From Beroe ovata (Eukaryota > Ctenophora > Nuda > Beroida > Beroidae): a stretch of 64,000 nucleotides of DNA. The notes under the pieces were generated by a model that worked only from the letters and a program-made list of their open reading frames with translations, had not been told where the DNA came from and did not search any database. The stretch spans positions 116,002 through 180,001 of the forward strand of contig CAMPET010000138.1 of assembly GCA_946803715.1 (NCBI GenBank), written 5' to 3'. The position numbers and the translations under genes are program-made. The stretch's first letter is position 1, and each line of letters opens with the position of its first letter. This document shows positions 1-14,497 of the stretch, in pieces.

Positions 1-32
1 CACACACACACACACACACACACTGTCTTCAG

Positions 33-2689
<2,657 letters not shown>

Positions 2690-2966
2690 AATGAAATCAT
2701 GCTTAGGTTGTGCGGTGGTAGATATCGTTATACCACGAATCTGTTGAATATGATTCAGTTTTAGATTTCTTATTTTGTGCGGAGAATTTTCTGAATGTGC
2801 TAATTGTGTATGTGATTTCAACCTTCGTATTAACTTACTTCTTTATCCGAGATTTAGATATGAATATGAGCATGATAGTAAAATATTTTATTCAAATTTC
2901 ATTCAATATTTCAGAAAATTGACTAATATCCAAACCACTGAATATGGAATCTTGAACCATAGGGAC

Positions 2967-5135
2967 ATGTCGGAGCAGTTACGGTTACTAGTACTGGGAG
3001 CATCAGGAGCAACCGGCCAATTGCTACTCCAACAAGCTCTGCAGAGAAACTTTCCTGTCACTGCACTTGTGAGTATAGTCACTGCACTCGTGATTATAGT
3101 CACTGCACTGGTGAGTATAGTCACTGCACTTGTGAGTATAGTCACTGCACTCGTGTGTTAGTCACTGCATTCGTGAGTATAGTCACTGCACTCGTGTGTA
3201 AGTCACTGCACTCGTGAGTTAGGTCTTACGCGTTCTGCCTTTTCCGAAATATGATTATAATTTCTCCTCTTTTTATAGGTTCGAGACCCGTCTAAGATAA
3301 CAATACAAGACAAGAACCTACGGGTTGAGGTGTGTAACATTTTCGACAAGGCCCAACTCCAGTCCCACGTCAGTGAGAGTGACGTGGTTCTCTCTTGTCT
3401 GGGATTCTCTCTCGCGTGGAGCCAGCCAGTACCGTAAGTTTGATCGACATTCTTTGCGCTGTTTTGGGATATATTCGATGACAGAGAAAACTACCTATGG
3501 GTTTATTGTTTAACTTGCAAATGACTTTTAATTAATGACATTTTTTGATAAGCTTCAATTTTATTTCAGTAATACATGAAATATTTCAGGCATTTTTTGA
3601 CCGTTGCTCAAAATTTATCCGAATGTATGAAAGAGTGTGGCAAGAGAAGAGTTATATTCATGCACTCGTGGTGAGTAACGACTCAAGAATGATAATCATG
3701 CTAAGAACAATTTTCTTAGTACCCACTCACCCCTCCTCACCCCCAAACCCCTCCACACCCACTGATTCAGCATATATCATACACAGGTACACTGATCCAG
3801 CCTCTCACTCAAATGCAAGTTTTCTCATGAGGAACATCTTCCTGAAGCTGGTCATCGGACAGACATTGGCCGGTATGAAACTGAGTGAAGAATTCCTTGC
3901 TACCACGGACCACCTGGACTACACATGTGTCCTTCCTGCTGGTCTGACTAACGATGCATTGACAGGTATTCTTTGATATAAGATTTACTACCTTTGGTTA
4001 CAAGTTAAGTGCCAGGTCTCCATCCCAAGCAGTGTAGTCGCACAATTAATCTTCTAAGAGGCACAATTCTGCGATGCCATTTCGATGTCACGAGAATTCC
4101 TCCTTTTGATACAATGCGACTGGTTCTTGCTCGAATCGATCACACCCCCATCTCTTTTTTCCCTTCTCTTCTCCCCTTTCCTCTCCTCCCCTCTACCTCG
4201 GAGAGGAGTCAGCTCCCCCTTCCACTCAGTTCCTCCCACCGACCCTCCCTATAATGCCGCCATGTCCCATGATATACCCGGCCCTCTATACCTGCCACAC
4301 TCCCCCGACTCCCGCAACTCCCTAAGCAGCCGGACCTCTATCCCCTCCCCTCCCACCCCCAGATCAGGAATTCCAAATCAACGACACCGATTCAATTGTG
4401 CCGGGGTGTCCGAGTCGTATTTCACGGGCCGATGTTGCACGCTACATGCTCGATGTAATCCCGGATACTGAATCCTACCGGAAAGTCAGGGCTATCGGCG
4501 TGCAGTGTGTTCGGAAATAGGTCTATCGGGCGGGGGAATTGCGGGCCGGGATATATCCGTAACAGGTATCGTCATCGGGATGTCGTGAGATATACGTCTG
4601 CGATTCGAGTCATATATTAAATCAGAATCTGATTAATCCCTGTTATACCTACAATCAAATTCATTTCTATGTTAAATCATTTTTTGGATTTTTCTTCTTG
4701 CAGAGGAGTTGATCAGTTTTTAGAGACTGTTTATGTGCTATCATAATGAGTGCAGTACCTCGTTACTCGCTGTGTATCATAGCGAAATCAATCCCTATCC
4801 CTCTCTCTCGCTCTCAGTCTCTCTCAGTCTCAATCCCGATTAGACTTTCTTCCCGAGGCTAGACGTCCTAGTTCTCACCGCTTCCCTCCCCACATACCGC
4901 ACCCACTACAGATACCGAGATGAGGCACGCCGACTCGGACTGTTTCGTCCCCGGATGTTCGTCCAGTATTTCCCGGGCAGACGTAGCTAGGTACATGTTG
5001 GACGTTATCGACGATACGACGTCATACAGAACGGTACGAGCTATCGGTATTCCCGATATGGCGGCGGCCGGAAGCCGAGGTGTCATGAGGCAGGTCGGGG
5101 AGCAGATCAATGATTTCTTCAGGACGAACTCTTGA
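2967..5135 (+). CDS. NmrA/SDR-type NAD(P)-binding protein with two alternative last exons
   Basis: Exons 2967-3068, 3279-3433, 3590-3670 and 3787-3965 join in consistent phases (0, 2, 2, 1) and then reach either of two in-phase last exons, 4363-4520 or 4912-5135. The first exon carries the Rossmann nucleotide-binding motif LVLGASGATGQ after a beta strand, followed by VRDPSK, the usual second-strand/arginine position of atypical short-chain dehydrogenases. The pattern matches the NmrA-like/flavin reductase-biliverdin reductase B group: DVVLSCLG in the middle, then a substrate-loop region with YTDP and CVLPAGLTND. Predicted lengths are 224 or 246 residues, close to that family's usual size of about 200-250. 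The product is probably a cytosolic NAD(P)H-dependent reductase or redox-sensing protein; the substrate cannot be inferred. Confidence 0.75.
3057..3225 (+). repeat. Eight tandem copies of a 20-21 bp unit spanning a splice donor
   Basis: The last 12 bases of the first SDR exon (GTCACTGCACTT) plus the first 9 bases of the intron (GTGAGTATA) are repeated about eight times head to tail. Most units keep a GTGAGT-like donor; others carry GTGATT or GTGTGT. The first unit is the donor that gives the correct phase-0 join to the next exon. The first four units are 21 bp, so use of a later donor there would add seven codons per unit. Confidence 0.88.
4363..4520 (+). other. First of two alternative terminal exons of the SDR gene
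   Basis: This exon follows a CAG acceptor in the same phase as 4912-5135 and encodes a related peptide. The block SRISRADVARYMLDVIPD here matches SSISRADVARYMLDVIDD in the distal exon. It stops early at TAG (4518-4520), just after RAIGVQCVRK. The distal exon continues with about 25 further residues ending in QVGEQINDFFRTNS. A remnant-like stretch near 4705-4745 can be read as GVDQFLET and resembles that lost tail. Confidence 0.65.
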
Positions 5136-5670
5136 CTGTTGAGTTATAATGAAATGGGACCGATTCCAGAACGTGGAATATGCTAGTCTGCCAGTTCTGG
5201 ATTTAAACAAATCTAATTTACTTGTAAAGGGTTACATTAAATTCTAAGACAGATATGCGATTGAATATTTTGATAAACAGAAGTAATGAATACAGTATGA
5301 ATATAAAAACTTTATTCTTGAATCACCGTGAACCTAATCGGTAAATAATTTATTTAGATCAAGGAAATTCTTTTAATCAGCGAGCTTAAATTAAATGCCC
5401 AGAAATGTTTAGTGTATATACAGCTCTTAGCTTAGTCAATAGTCAGAGTCATTGTTCACTAAACTGATTTTATTCAAAATTCCAGCTTCGGCGTGCTCTG
5501 AATTATTCTATCATACATTTCTTATTCTGCATACATAATAACACTCATTGTACAATGTACAATGTACATTATATACACTCTTTTTACATGATATACATTA
5601 CACACATATGTACACTTCATGGCACAATATCACATATTGACACCACATATTATCCTCATGCACACCTCAT

Positions 5671-7807
5671 TCAGCATATTTCCCCAGAGATCCCTGCGCG
5701 TCTATCCCGTGAGCTGCTAATATCCCTGATACTCAATAGCTCGGCATTGCTGTGGCGGTTCCCGCCATAGGCCCTGCTCCGCCAGACGTTCCTGTTCGGT
5801 CTCCGCCCTCGCTCTGACCGCCTGTTGTTTCCTGTAGCAAACCCAGTCCTTCTTCGCCTCCCGTCTCCGTACAAAACCGGCAATGTGCCCGTATCTGGGA
5901 TAGGGGTCATCTTCTCTCGAGGGTACGAATTACCAGAAAGATTTCTCAGATGAGGAATTTTCGATTTTTCGTATATCTGTCTGGACAGATAACATCTAGC
6001 AATTTTCGATAGGAAGGCGTTGCACAGTACGGGATAATTGGCATACCTGAGTCTTAGTTCATTCATGAGAATCCTACTGTTGTAGTTCTTAATTTTCCGG
6101 AGCTTCGCTAAGAGATATGACCTCCAAGCTCTCTGTATCATGACAGCTGCATACCACTCCTTCTCGAAATGTAATTGAAATGCGACTGCTTCCTAGGGAG
6201 GGAGGGGTTTCATGGGGACTTAAGAATACGGGGTCCCCTCATTAAGGGGGACAATAAAATGTCAAATAACCCTCAAGATCATGATAAGGAACAAAGTCAA
6301 TTTCAAAAACATTGAAAAGCGATATTCTTGAATGCTGTTGAAAAATGTGCTCACAATCGCGGAAAATTGAAACTCGGCTTCGATGAAGAAAGGAACATTT
6401 ACTTACTGCTTACCCGAACATTGGTAATGATCCGTATCTTAGGTTCGTACGGTTTGATGTTCGCGTAGTTGATCGCACTCTCAGATCTCTTCACTTCGTG
6501 AAGAATCGTACCCATGACAGATCTGCAGTGTTTGCATGACACCTGCGTGCACTGGGGTGTCACGTGTGAGAATATGCTGGCGGTTGTCATGGTGACAAGT
6601 GTATTCTATTGGGGTAAAGCGTAAATCATTCGTCATTCGTGTCTAATAGATTTTGAAGTTTAAAAACTTAAAAATGATAAACAGAAATTGCTTAACCTTT
6701 TTGTCCACTTCATCTATGTACATCTTGGTTTTCTGATTGACAGTCAGACCCTTAGGAGGCGTGCTTTTCATTTTGGGTGACTTTGGGTTAATCTTCCTGG
6801 TGATGTTACAATCCTTGAAGTTGTAATCATCAACCTCGAGCTCAACTGAGTCCTCAACATTCTCCTCCTCTCCTTCGCTTTGTGAATCTGATCAAAAGGG
6901 AAGACGTACTGTGAGGGGGAGAATAGGGGAAACCATGTACGGTTACCATGTGGTTACCATGGTTTGGTTACCATGGTAGTGCGCATCCCACCATGCTACC
7001 TACCAGTTGAAGAGACGGGTGTCAATCTGTCCGCTAACTCGATATCTGACTGCTGTGTCTCTGAATCTGATTCCATTCCCATCTGATCCTCCTCGTCATC
7101 TTCTCCCTCCTCCCCTCTCTGCTCCTCTGAGCTGGTTCCTGGCCGAGGAATGTCGTGGGAGGAGCCTGCTGGAGTTTCATCTTTAGAGCTGGGTGATGGA
7201 GTCGGGGTTGGGGTTCTGGGCGGGGCTGGTTCCTCTGGCGACGGTGGTGGTTTCACTTCTGGGTGGGTGGATTTCTTGGTTATGAAATCGTCCAAATCTT
7301 CCTCAATTGTGAACATGTATGTTCGTTAATTGAGAACAATGAAATTCTTTGATTGAGTTGACTGAGGTTTGAACGACGAACGTAGGTACAATCGATGACA
7401 GTTGCAGTACATGAGTACATGGCTAGGCTGCTCCTAGGCTCCTGATAGACAGTATATGTATTAACCTGGGATAGCCTCATCCAAGACATCCCAACACTCC
7501 TGTTTCTCTCTGTTGAATGCCTCGTCTCTTAGCATAGCATTGCACTCATTCACATACCTGGGTTATCATGTTTGTGTCATGTGTTTCCAGGGCAACCAAA
7601 AATGTTCGTTTTTCTGTTTTTATCCAATTCAAAACTTGATCCCCAATTTCCTCTACGTAATTATCATTGGACAGTCATATACCTACTGAGCTGCTCTGTC
7701 AATGAGACACTCTCATGAAACAACTCCTCTAATCCCTTGTGCTCCCGGCTTCCCGTCTCCTCCCCTGTAACTCCGGCCGTACTAGGTACTTCCGAGCAGA
7801 CTGTCAT
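5671..7807 (-). CDS. IQ-motif protein of unknown function
   Basis: Minus-strand exons, read from high to low coordinate, are about 7807-7683, 7557-7466, 7312-7005, 6890-6716, 6618-6413 and 6193-5671. Most borders are clean, but the join into the 7312 exon is unclear; that exon has its own ATG followed by FTIEEDLDDF, so it may be an alternative start. The middle is acidic and Pro/Ser-rich. It is followed by a segment with a CKHC pair and by KEWYAAVMIQRAWRSYLLAK, an IQ-type helix expected to bind calmodulin. The C-terminal part is basic and Arg-rich. I do not recognise the family. IQ proteins of this layout are often cytoskeletal or ciliary, but that is only a suggestion. Confidence 0.6.
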
Positions 7808-7831
7808 GTCCCGGTACTGCGTGACAAAATG

Positions 7832-8900
7832 CGTTAATTGATAATGACGTCATAATGACATGATGACTTACTTGAATATCTGTAACGTCTTCTACGGTTT
7901 AAATAAGTAAACATCAATATGATAAAATTTCGTAGCATATCGATTCAGTTTTGGCACTGGCAGATAGGACCAGACTATAGTATAAAAAAGATTAGGCCCT
8001 GCGTGACTCATAAGCAAGCACAAACAAGCAAACACAGTCCGCACACACACACACGGCACAGTAAGCTGTTCAGAAGAGTAACAAAGTGTAACCACCACGC
8101 ATATATAACACACTGTCAATGTCTGTCATGTATGACACTGTCATACATGACAGACAGCTCGCAAAATGACAGCTTATGAAACGTGTGTGTGTGTGTGGAT
8201 CTGTAACATGCAGTGACTAAAAGCAAGCCAATACAAAGTTTCCACCTAGAAAAATCCACATAGACGGGTTCACTAATTGTGACTAATTGTGGACGAATAA
8301 TCATAGACTTAGAATTAGAAGAAAATTTCTGGTATTCCTCTGATTGCGAACTCAGACAATTGAAACAGTGGTTANGAAATCGTCCCAAATAGCCCCACCC
8401 CACCCTAATACGTTAATTGATGATAACGTCATTATGACATGATGACTTACTTTAGTATCTGTAACGTCTTCTACGGTTTGAATAAGTTGACATCAATATA
8501 ATAACCAAATTCCGTAGCATATTCTATCAGTTCAGTTTCGGCATGTAGGAGCAGACTATACTATAAAAAAACATAAGGCCCTGCGTGACTCATGAGCAAG
8601 CACAAACAAGCAAACACAGTCCGCACACACACACACGGCACAGTAAGCTGTTCAGAAGAGTAACAAAGTGTAGCCACCACGCATATATAGCACACTGTCA
8701 TACATGACAGACAGCTCGCAAAATGACAGCTTATGAAACGTGTGTGTGTGGATCTGTAACATGCAGTGACTGAAAGCAAGCCAATACAAAGTTCGACCTA
8801 GGGAAGTCCACAAAGACTTTTCCACCAATTGTGGATGAGGCCACATAGACGGGTTCACTAATTGTGACTAATTGTGGACGAGTAATCATAGACTGTTTCA
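7832..8900. repeat. Duplicated non-coding segment flanking a single N
   Basis: The segment at about 7832-8310 recurs at about 8404-8900, directly after the N at 8375. Both copies begin with CGTTAATTGAT and a CRE-like TGACGTCA or close variant, include a short CA/TG repeat block around CACACGGCACAGTAAGC, and end with GGTTCACTAATTGTGAC. Small indels and base changes separate them. I see no coding potential. This fits two overlapping contig ends or haplotypes joined by a one-base gap. Confidence 0.75.
8121..8155. repeat. Perfect 17-bp inverted repeat with 1-bp spacer
   Basis: GTCTGTCATGTATGACA, a single C, and its exact reverse complement form a near-perfect palindrome. The second copy of the surrounding duplication (near 8690-8712) retains only the right arm, so the palindrome is polymorphic between copies. 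Confidence 0.85.
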
Positions 8901-8928
8901 CTAATTGGTGGACTGGTTCTATAAATAG

Positions 8929-8937
8929 ACTGGTCCA
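8929..8937 (+). promoter_or_regulatory. TATA-like element upstream of PSME3IP1
   Basis: TATAAATAG lies about 110 bp before a candidate 5'-UTR exon that ends ATGCAG|GTACAT near 9046. It may be the core promoter of the plus-strand gene whose coding region opens at 9937. This is inference from sequence alone. Confidence 0.35.
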
Positions 8938-9719
8938 TGATGGAGGTGTCAGCTATACAGGTGCTGTTTCAAATCAGGCTGTTTGTTAAAAGACGTGTCG
9001 CATTACGAAGCTGTGTTCCACACGTTATACCACAGAAATCATGCAGGTACATATTTCATCTCCCACCTCACACGAACATATTGTGGTTTATATGAAGAAA
9101 ATTAATAGATTTTAGTAGAAAAAACACACGCAAAGCCGGCTATAATTTTGCTCTGGAAGATCATCATGTATATTTCTATGTTTGTTGTGCATGTGCTGGT
9201 GACGTGATTGCACGTTTTGGACGGAAGAATGAAAGCGACAAAAACAGAAAAATTAGCAAGGTTCTCACATGCGAGTGAAACCATTTGTTTCTACATGAAG
9301 TCAAGCAAATCTCGAAGAGAAACGTCCAAATTACGAGCCTTCTCAAAAGAGTCACAAAACGCGATAGAGATGCGGAAAAGTACTCTCAAATATTATCTTA
9401 TGCCAATGCCATGTGATGAAGAAAGGAGTGGCAATTTTTGATGAGCAGAAAGTTTTTAAAATTTACATGAAGTAAACATAAATCTTGTGACGTTTCCATC
9501 AGATCATCATGGAGCATGATGGAAGTGTTCAGTCCTACAATGTACTCATCATGTCTTAATATGATAGAAAAGTGATGTACTCATCATGTCTTATGATAGA
9601 AAAGTGATGATAGTGGGTAATGAAGAGATGAGCATAATGCCAAGATGAGCATAATGAAGATGAGCATTCTATCATGTACGTCTCAAGATAATATGATGGT
9701 CTATGCATGCAAATATCCA

Positions 9720-9925
9720 TCAATCTATTGGCTCACTCATTCATTCACTCGCTCACTCACTCCCTCACTATGACTTAACCACCCCTCACACGCCGACACT
9801 CTCGCTCACCCGCTCTCTGATTTATACACCTCTCACGCACTCACTCACTCACTGACTCACTCACTCACTCATTCACACACTCACTCAATCACTCACTCAC
9901 TCACGCATTCACTCACTCAACCTAT
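9720..9925. repeat. CTCA-type simple repeat
   Basis: A degenerate run of CACTCACTCACTC-like tetranucleotides fills the 200 bp before the first coding exon of PSME3IP1. The preceding 9530-9620 holds two copies of a unit containing GATGTACTCATCATGTCTTA. Neither has coding potential. Confidence 0.85.
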
Positions 9926-9936
9926 TACACTGTAGA

Positions 9937-12900
9937 ATGGATGCAGAAGTTCAAGCGGAAGCACTCAGAGTGTCACGTGCCAGGAGAGAAGAGGAATGGC
10001 AGAAGATAAGAAACCCCGATGTGATCACAGAAAGTAAGTTTTTCATGAAATTTTTGCCTAAAGTAGAAGCCCATAGTTCATACCTTACACCAATTTATGC
10101 TTTAGTACATCGTACTACAATTTGACCTAAGCTTTTCCGCAATTATTATCGCTCCAATGTCCAATTTGTACGTGTTTTGTTGCGCTGTGTCCTGAGACTC
10201 TCCTGAAGTTAAAACAAGCAATCCTGCGGGCTAATTCACTGGCGATGTCTGGTAATTGGTGTAATTATTGCCAATAATTTCATTCGAGAAACTGAAAAGA
10301 CCCAAACACAGTCGATCTTCACGGCACTACACAAACACTAACAGAGATCAATTAAATTCCATCTCGAAATATCCAGGAAAAATCGCAGAATTTAATTTGT
10401 TTCACCGGAATTGTACCTATCGGTAATCCCATCTATTAGCGAATTATCGTCTACTGAGTTATGTCAACAGAATCATGCCACATCCCCAGAATCAGTAGAT
10501 TACATGGGATGAATACGTAGAAATGAGCTGTACCTATAGTGGATGCGAGAAGCCGAGAAAAGGTCCAACTATTTGCGATCTCCAAATTTGGAACGAAATC
10601 CTATACACTTGGAAACATATGATTTGATCAATATATAAATGTGATCCAAAATATAGGCATTTAAGCTCCGATTATATAACAAGACCTGCGATAATATGAA
10701 TCTGTCACATGCTATTGCCACCTGGGGATAAACATCTGTTTATACGCAACGTAACTATAGGGAACTATGATTGGGAGGGGAACGTGGAGAAAAGGGACAG
10801 GCCGAACCATGCCCTGGTAAATATTATAGGAGAGGGAACCATGCCCTGGTCAATATTATACCTACCTACTCGGTGAAGTTGATAATGATAATGCCGCTCT
10901 GGAGTGTGGGCTCATATACGACTAAATTTTCGGAGTAATCATGGACCATTTTACACTCCATAAATTAGCCTTGAAACACTAATAATTTCATCCTAATACT
11001 ATCAGAATTTTCGGAAGAATTTCGCAAAACAGTGCTCCACTTCGTTGGAAGGAGCAATATTATGGAAGCAATAATGACAAGAACTAGTTTTCCAACTCGG
11101 GTTTCATGGTACTCATAGAACCAATCGTAATAATAAGTTTATCTTCCAGAGGACAAAGAGGAAGATTTCGAGACGAAGACGCTGTATGAGCGGTTACAAG
11201 AGAATAGGGAGCTAAAGAGAGCTGAGATCGAGGAACAGTTCAGATACAGTGAGTTCCATGTCATGTTAATACTGAATAGTGAGTAACAATACCATACTGC
11301 TCTTCTAACTGTCAGCATGCCTCAGACCATGTCNATGAATCTGTCACATGCTATTGCCACCTGGGGACAAACATCTGTTTATACGCAACGTAACTATAGG
11401 GAACTATGATTGGGAGGGGAACGTTGAGAAAAGGGACAGGCCGAACCATGCCCTGGTAAATATTATAGGAGTCAGGAGAGGGAACCATGCCCTGGTAAAT
11501 ATTATAGGAGAGGGAAGGAGGCCCTTGTAAATATTATAGGAGAGGGAAGCAGGCCCTGGTAAATATTATACCTACCTACTCGGTGAGGTTGATAATGATA
11601 TTGCTCATATATTGAGTGTGGGCTCATATACGACAAAATTTTCGGAGTAATCATGGACCATTTTTACATTCCATGAATTAGCCTTGGAACACTTATAATT
11701 TCACCCCAATACTATAATTTTATCTCCCAGAGGACAAAGAGGAAGATTTCGAGACGAAGACGCTGTACGAGCGGTTACAAGAGAATAGGGAGCTAAAGAG
11801 AGCTGAGATTGAGGAACAGTTCAGATACAGTGAGTTTCATGTCATGTTAATACTGAATACTCAGTAGCAATATCATACTGCTCTTCTAACTGTCAGCATG
11901 CCTCAGACCATGTCATGAGGCACCATGTTATTGTTACCATGTCCACAATACACATAATTTTACCATGTCCATCGTCCACATCATGTTACCATGTCCAGCG
12001 TCCACATCTTGTTACCGGATGTCCACATCACGTAACCGGATGTCCACATCACGTAACCGGATGTCCACATCATGTTACCGGATGTCCACATCATGTTACC
12101 GGATGTACACTTCATGTTACCGGATGTACACTTCATGTTACCGGATGGCCATGTTACCAATAACATATAACCGCAGAGAACATGGTATACAGTGGGCTGG
12201 ATAACGATGAACACAAGTTCCTGGAGGCATGGGAGGAGACTAAGAAGAAGGAGACATCTGACAGAATGAAAATGGACATCGAGGAACTCCAAAAATTCAA
12301 GGTGAATTCATCGTACGGGCCATGGCATCCTGCTAAATATTCGTACCTCATGTCATGACATGCTATGCACGAAATGTGCTGTGTAATGGGGTCGGAGCCA
12401 TGTTGAGATTGCGGCCGTTTTTCCGATCGGATAGATAATCCCTCGTTCCGATTACTTAATCTCCCTCCTCTCAGGCCAGGATAGTAGATCTGGGCGCCAA
12501 GTCCAGCACAGTTACCCAGTTAGCAACTCCTGTGATAGCAGCTAAGACAGGTGTGGTGTCACGACAGAAACAGTTGCTCACCTCAGCCGTCAAGCGGAAA
12601 AAGAGGTAATATTTGACCCTGATTTTCCACTTCCAGCCGGTACCGGCCTATTATTTATTTCCGAAAATTCTGTCGCGGAATTCGTTCTTCTCAATTTCTC
12701 ATTAGTTCTAATCATGTACCCCATGAATTCAGCAGTGGACCTGCAGCTGACACCACGCTCTCCTCTACCCAACCAAGCAGCACTGCGGGAGGGTGTCTTG
12801 CTGGTCTCATGGCCAACTACAGCGACTCAGACTCATCTGATGGTGGAAATAGCGGTGACCAATCAAAATCCCGGGATAAATCACGTGACCGCCACTCCAG

Positions 12901-13042
12901 CAGTAGTAGTACTAGTAGTGGGTCAGATGATTCAAGTGACTCTAGTAGTAGTGGGTCTGACGGCGATGACGGGTCAGGCGGTGGGTCAGGGAGTCATAAG
13001 CGGAAGAAAGTACGGAAACCGTCATGGGGTGAGGAGAGCTAG
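9937..13042 (+). CDS. PSME3IP1: PSME3IP1 / FAM192A (NIP30) homologue
   Basis: Exons 9937-10033, 11150-11248 (repeated at 11731-11829), 12177-12301, 12475-12605 and 12733-13042 join in phases 1, 1, 0 and 2. The family's conserved blocks appear in order: RARREEEWQKIRNP, then LYERLQENRELKRAEIEEQF, then NMVYSGLDNDEHKFLE, then QKQLLTSAVKRKK, and a serine-rich tail ending in basic KRKKVRKPSWGEES. In human FAM192A the N-terminal block is the NIP30 domain and the tail binds proteasome activator PA28-gamma (PSME3) in the nucleus. The exon at 11150 and the last exon both have second copies next to single-N junctions; these are probably assembly duplicates. Each exon-2 copy is 99 bp, so including both would not break the frame. 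Confidence 0.85.
10697..11912 (+). repeat. Probable false duplication of PSME3IP1 exon 2 around N at 11334
   Basis: Sequence starting ATGAATCTGTCACATGC at about 10697 restarts immediately after the N at 11334 and runs through the same exon. The left copy ends at CTCAGACCATGTC just before the N, and the right copy passes the identical point near 11912. The copies differ by scattered substitutions and by extra copies of an ATATTATAGGAG-containing unit in the right copy. Confidence 0.85.
11925..12150 (+). repeat. 20-bp minisatellite in PSME3IP1 intron
   Basis: Units of the form CCGGATGTCCACATCATGTTA repeat about ten times with small changes (CACGTAA, TACACTTC). The array lies just before the acceptor of the exon at 12177. 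Confidence 0.9.
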
Positions 13043-13765
13043 TGGCGCATATATCGACTGCGGTGGATAATTATTGCTATGACAGTGACACCTTTATCAT
13101 AATATGATGACGGATAAATGAGAACCAACCTGACCCCTGAGCTGTTGTGACGTTTATCGACGATCAACAACCGGGAATTAGGATCGTTATTGATGTGTGA
13201 GATTCCTGGCCCTGAGTGAGATACCAATTGAGCATGGTGATTCCGAATGGCGCTTTGTGCATGCGTGTGTCATTGTGTCAGCAGCGATCAGCATCTTGAT
13301 CAAAAGTATCAACCAATCAGTGATGCACGCCGCCGCCGGACGCCGCCACGCCGGNAGTAGTAGTGGGTCTGACGGCGATGACGGGTCATCCCGTAGCGGT
13401 GGGTCAGGAGGTCCTAAGCGGAAGAAAGTGCGGAAACCGTCATGGGGAGAGGAGAGCTAGTGGCGCATATATATCGACTGCGACGGATAATTATTGCTAT
13501 GACAGTGACACCTTTACCATAATATGATGACCGATAAATGAGAATCAACCTGACCCCTGAGTTGTTGTGACGTTTATCGACGATCAACAACAGGGAATTA
13601 GGATCGTTATTGAGATTCCTGGCCCTGAGTGAGATACCAATTGAGCATGGTGATTCCGAACGGCGCTTTGTGCATGCGTGTGTCATTGTGTCAGCAGCAT
13701 TGTATTGTGTCATTGTATTGTGTCAGCAGCTATCATCATATCTTGATCAAAAGTATCAACCAATC
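12943..13765 (+). repeat. Duplicate of PSME3IP1 last exon and 3' flank around N at 13355
   Basis: The segment from about 12943 (Ser/Gly/Asp codons, stop and 3' flank) restarts right after the N at 13355 and continues to about 13765. The second copy encodes SGGPKRKKVRKPSWGEES and the same stop, with an indel in the Gly/Ser stretch. It is probably the other allele or an unmerged contig end, not a second gene. Confidence 0.82.
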
Positions 13766-14497
13766 GTGTCATTCTTTCAAACCCAGTAAATACGCTCTCG
13801 TTTCACTTGTCCTTCGTTCAGATCAATGTTTTCTAGGAAATCTAATTTTCTGTAGAAGGGATCATCAAACTATCTTCATCCAATTATACTAAACTCATTA
13901 GAGTCGAGGATAAACACTTTACCCGAAGTGCTACTGCTATAAGGTACACCGAAAGACAGAGTGGCGTTTCCAATTAACCCGGAATGTTGAAACATTATTG
14001 TCAACTAGCGACCTAGGTCATAGGTGAGTTTCCGCATTCCGAATCCAAGTGAAAATGGAAACAAGATCTCGTCATAGCGTTGCTCCACTAATCAGGTTGG
14101 TAATTGTTTGTTTACCTTTCCGCGGGTAAAGTGGAAACAGCACGTGGACGTGTCAAGGGACACGTGTACAGCGCGTTGACCGGGATCTTTAAATACCGGG
14201 CAAAACGTCCACCATCTTCATCCACTATCCAGCTTGTCCCATGACAACTGGTTTAGACGATCTCTGTCCTATAGTACCCAGCTATTGTTGCTAGTTTTTG
14301 GTCCGGTGTCCCTTTCTCTTATCGTGATCGAGTTTAACTTGATCATCTTGGAGGAAGTCACTGGGATCAGCTGAATTGAAATTATTTCTCGTTCTATTCT
14401 ACCGTTCTTGACATTTTCATGATTCAATTTCAAAACTTCAATCAAGCTCTCTAAACTAACTATTTTCTCTCCCTCTCAAAAGGTTATTATCGTCATC
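13766..14497 (+). promoter_or_regulatory. Upstream region of photoprotein-like gene A
   Basis: No coding exon is seen here. Two CACGTG E-box cores lie near 14139 and 14160, and a TATA-like TTTAAATA sits at 14188-14195. This is about 300 bp before the ATG at 14498 and could be the core promoter. The interval 14250-14497 would be 5' UTR, possibly with an intron ending CTCTCAAAAG. Function is inferred only from position. Confidence 0.35.

Noticed and set aside
3545-3976. Long plus-strand frame across SDR exons 3 and 4
   Set aside because: It reads the third exon in the wrong frame and runs through an intron; the spliced phase-2 reading gives the SDR-like sequence.
7892-8858. Several frames in the duplicated CA/TG-rich segment
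   Set aside because: They derive from simple-repeat sequence and are duplicated with the repeat; no protein similarity.
11150-11829. Genuine in-frame exon duplication in PSME3IP1
   Set aside because: The 99-bp exon would stay in frame if doubled, but the surrounding intron is duplicated too and the break is at a single N, so an assembly artefact is preferred.
13197-13460. Possible second gene ending KRKKVRKPSWGEES
   Set aside because: It reads across the N at 13355 and its C terminus is the duplicate last exon of PSME3IP1, best explained as an unmerged copy.
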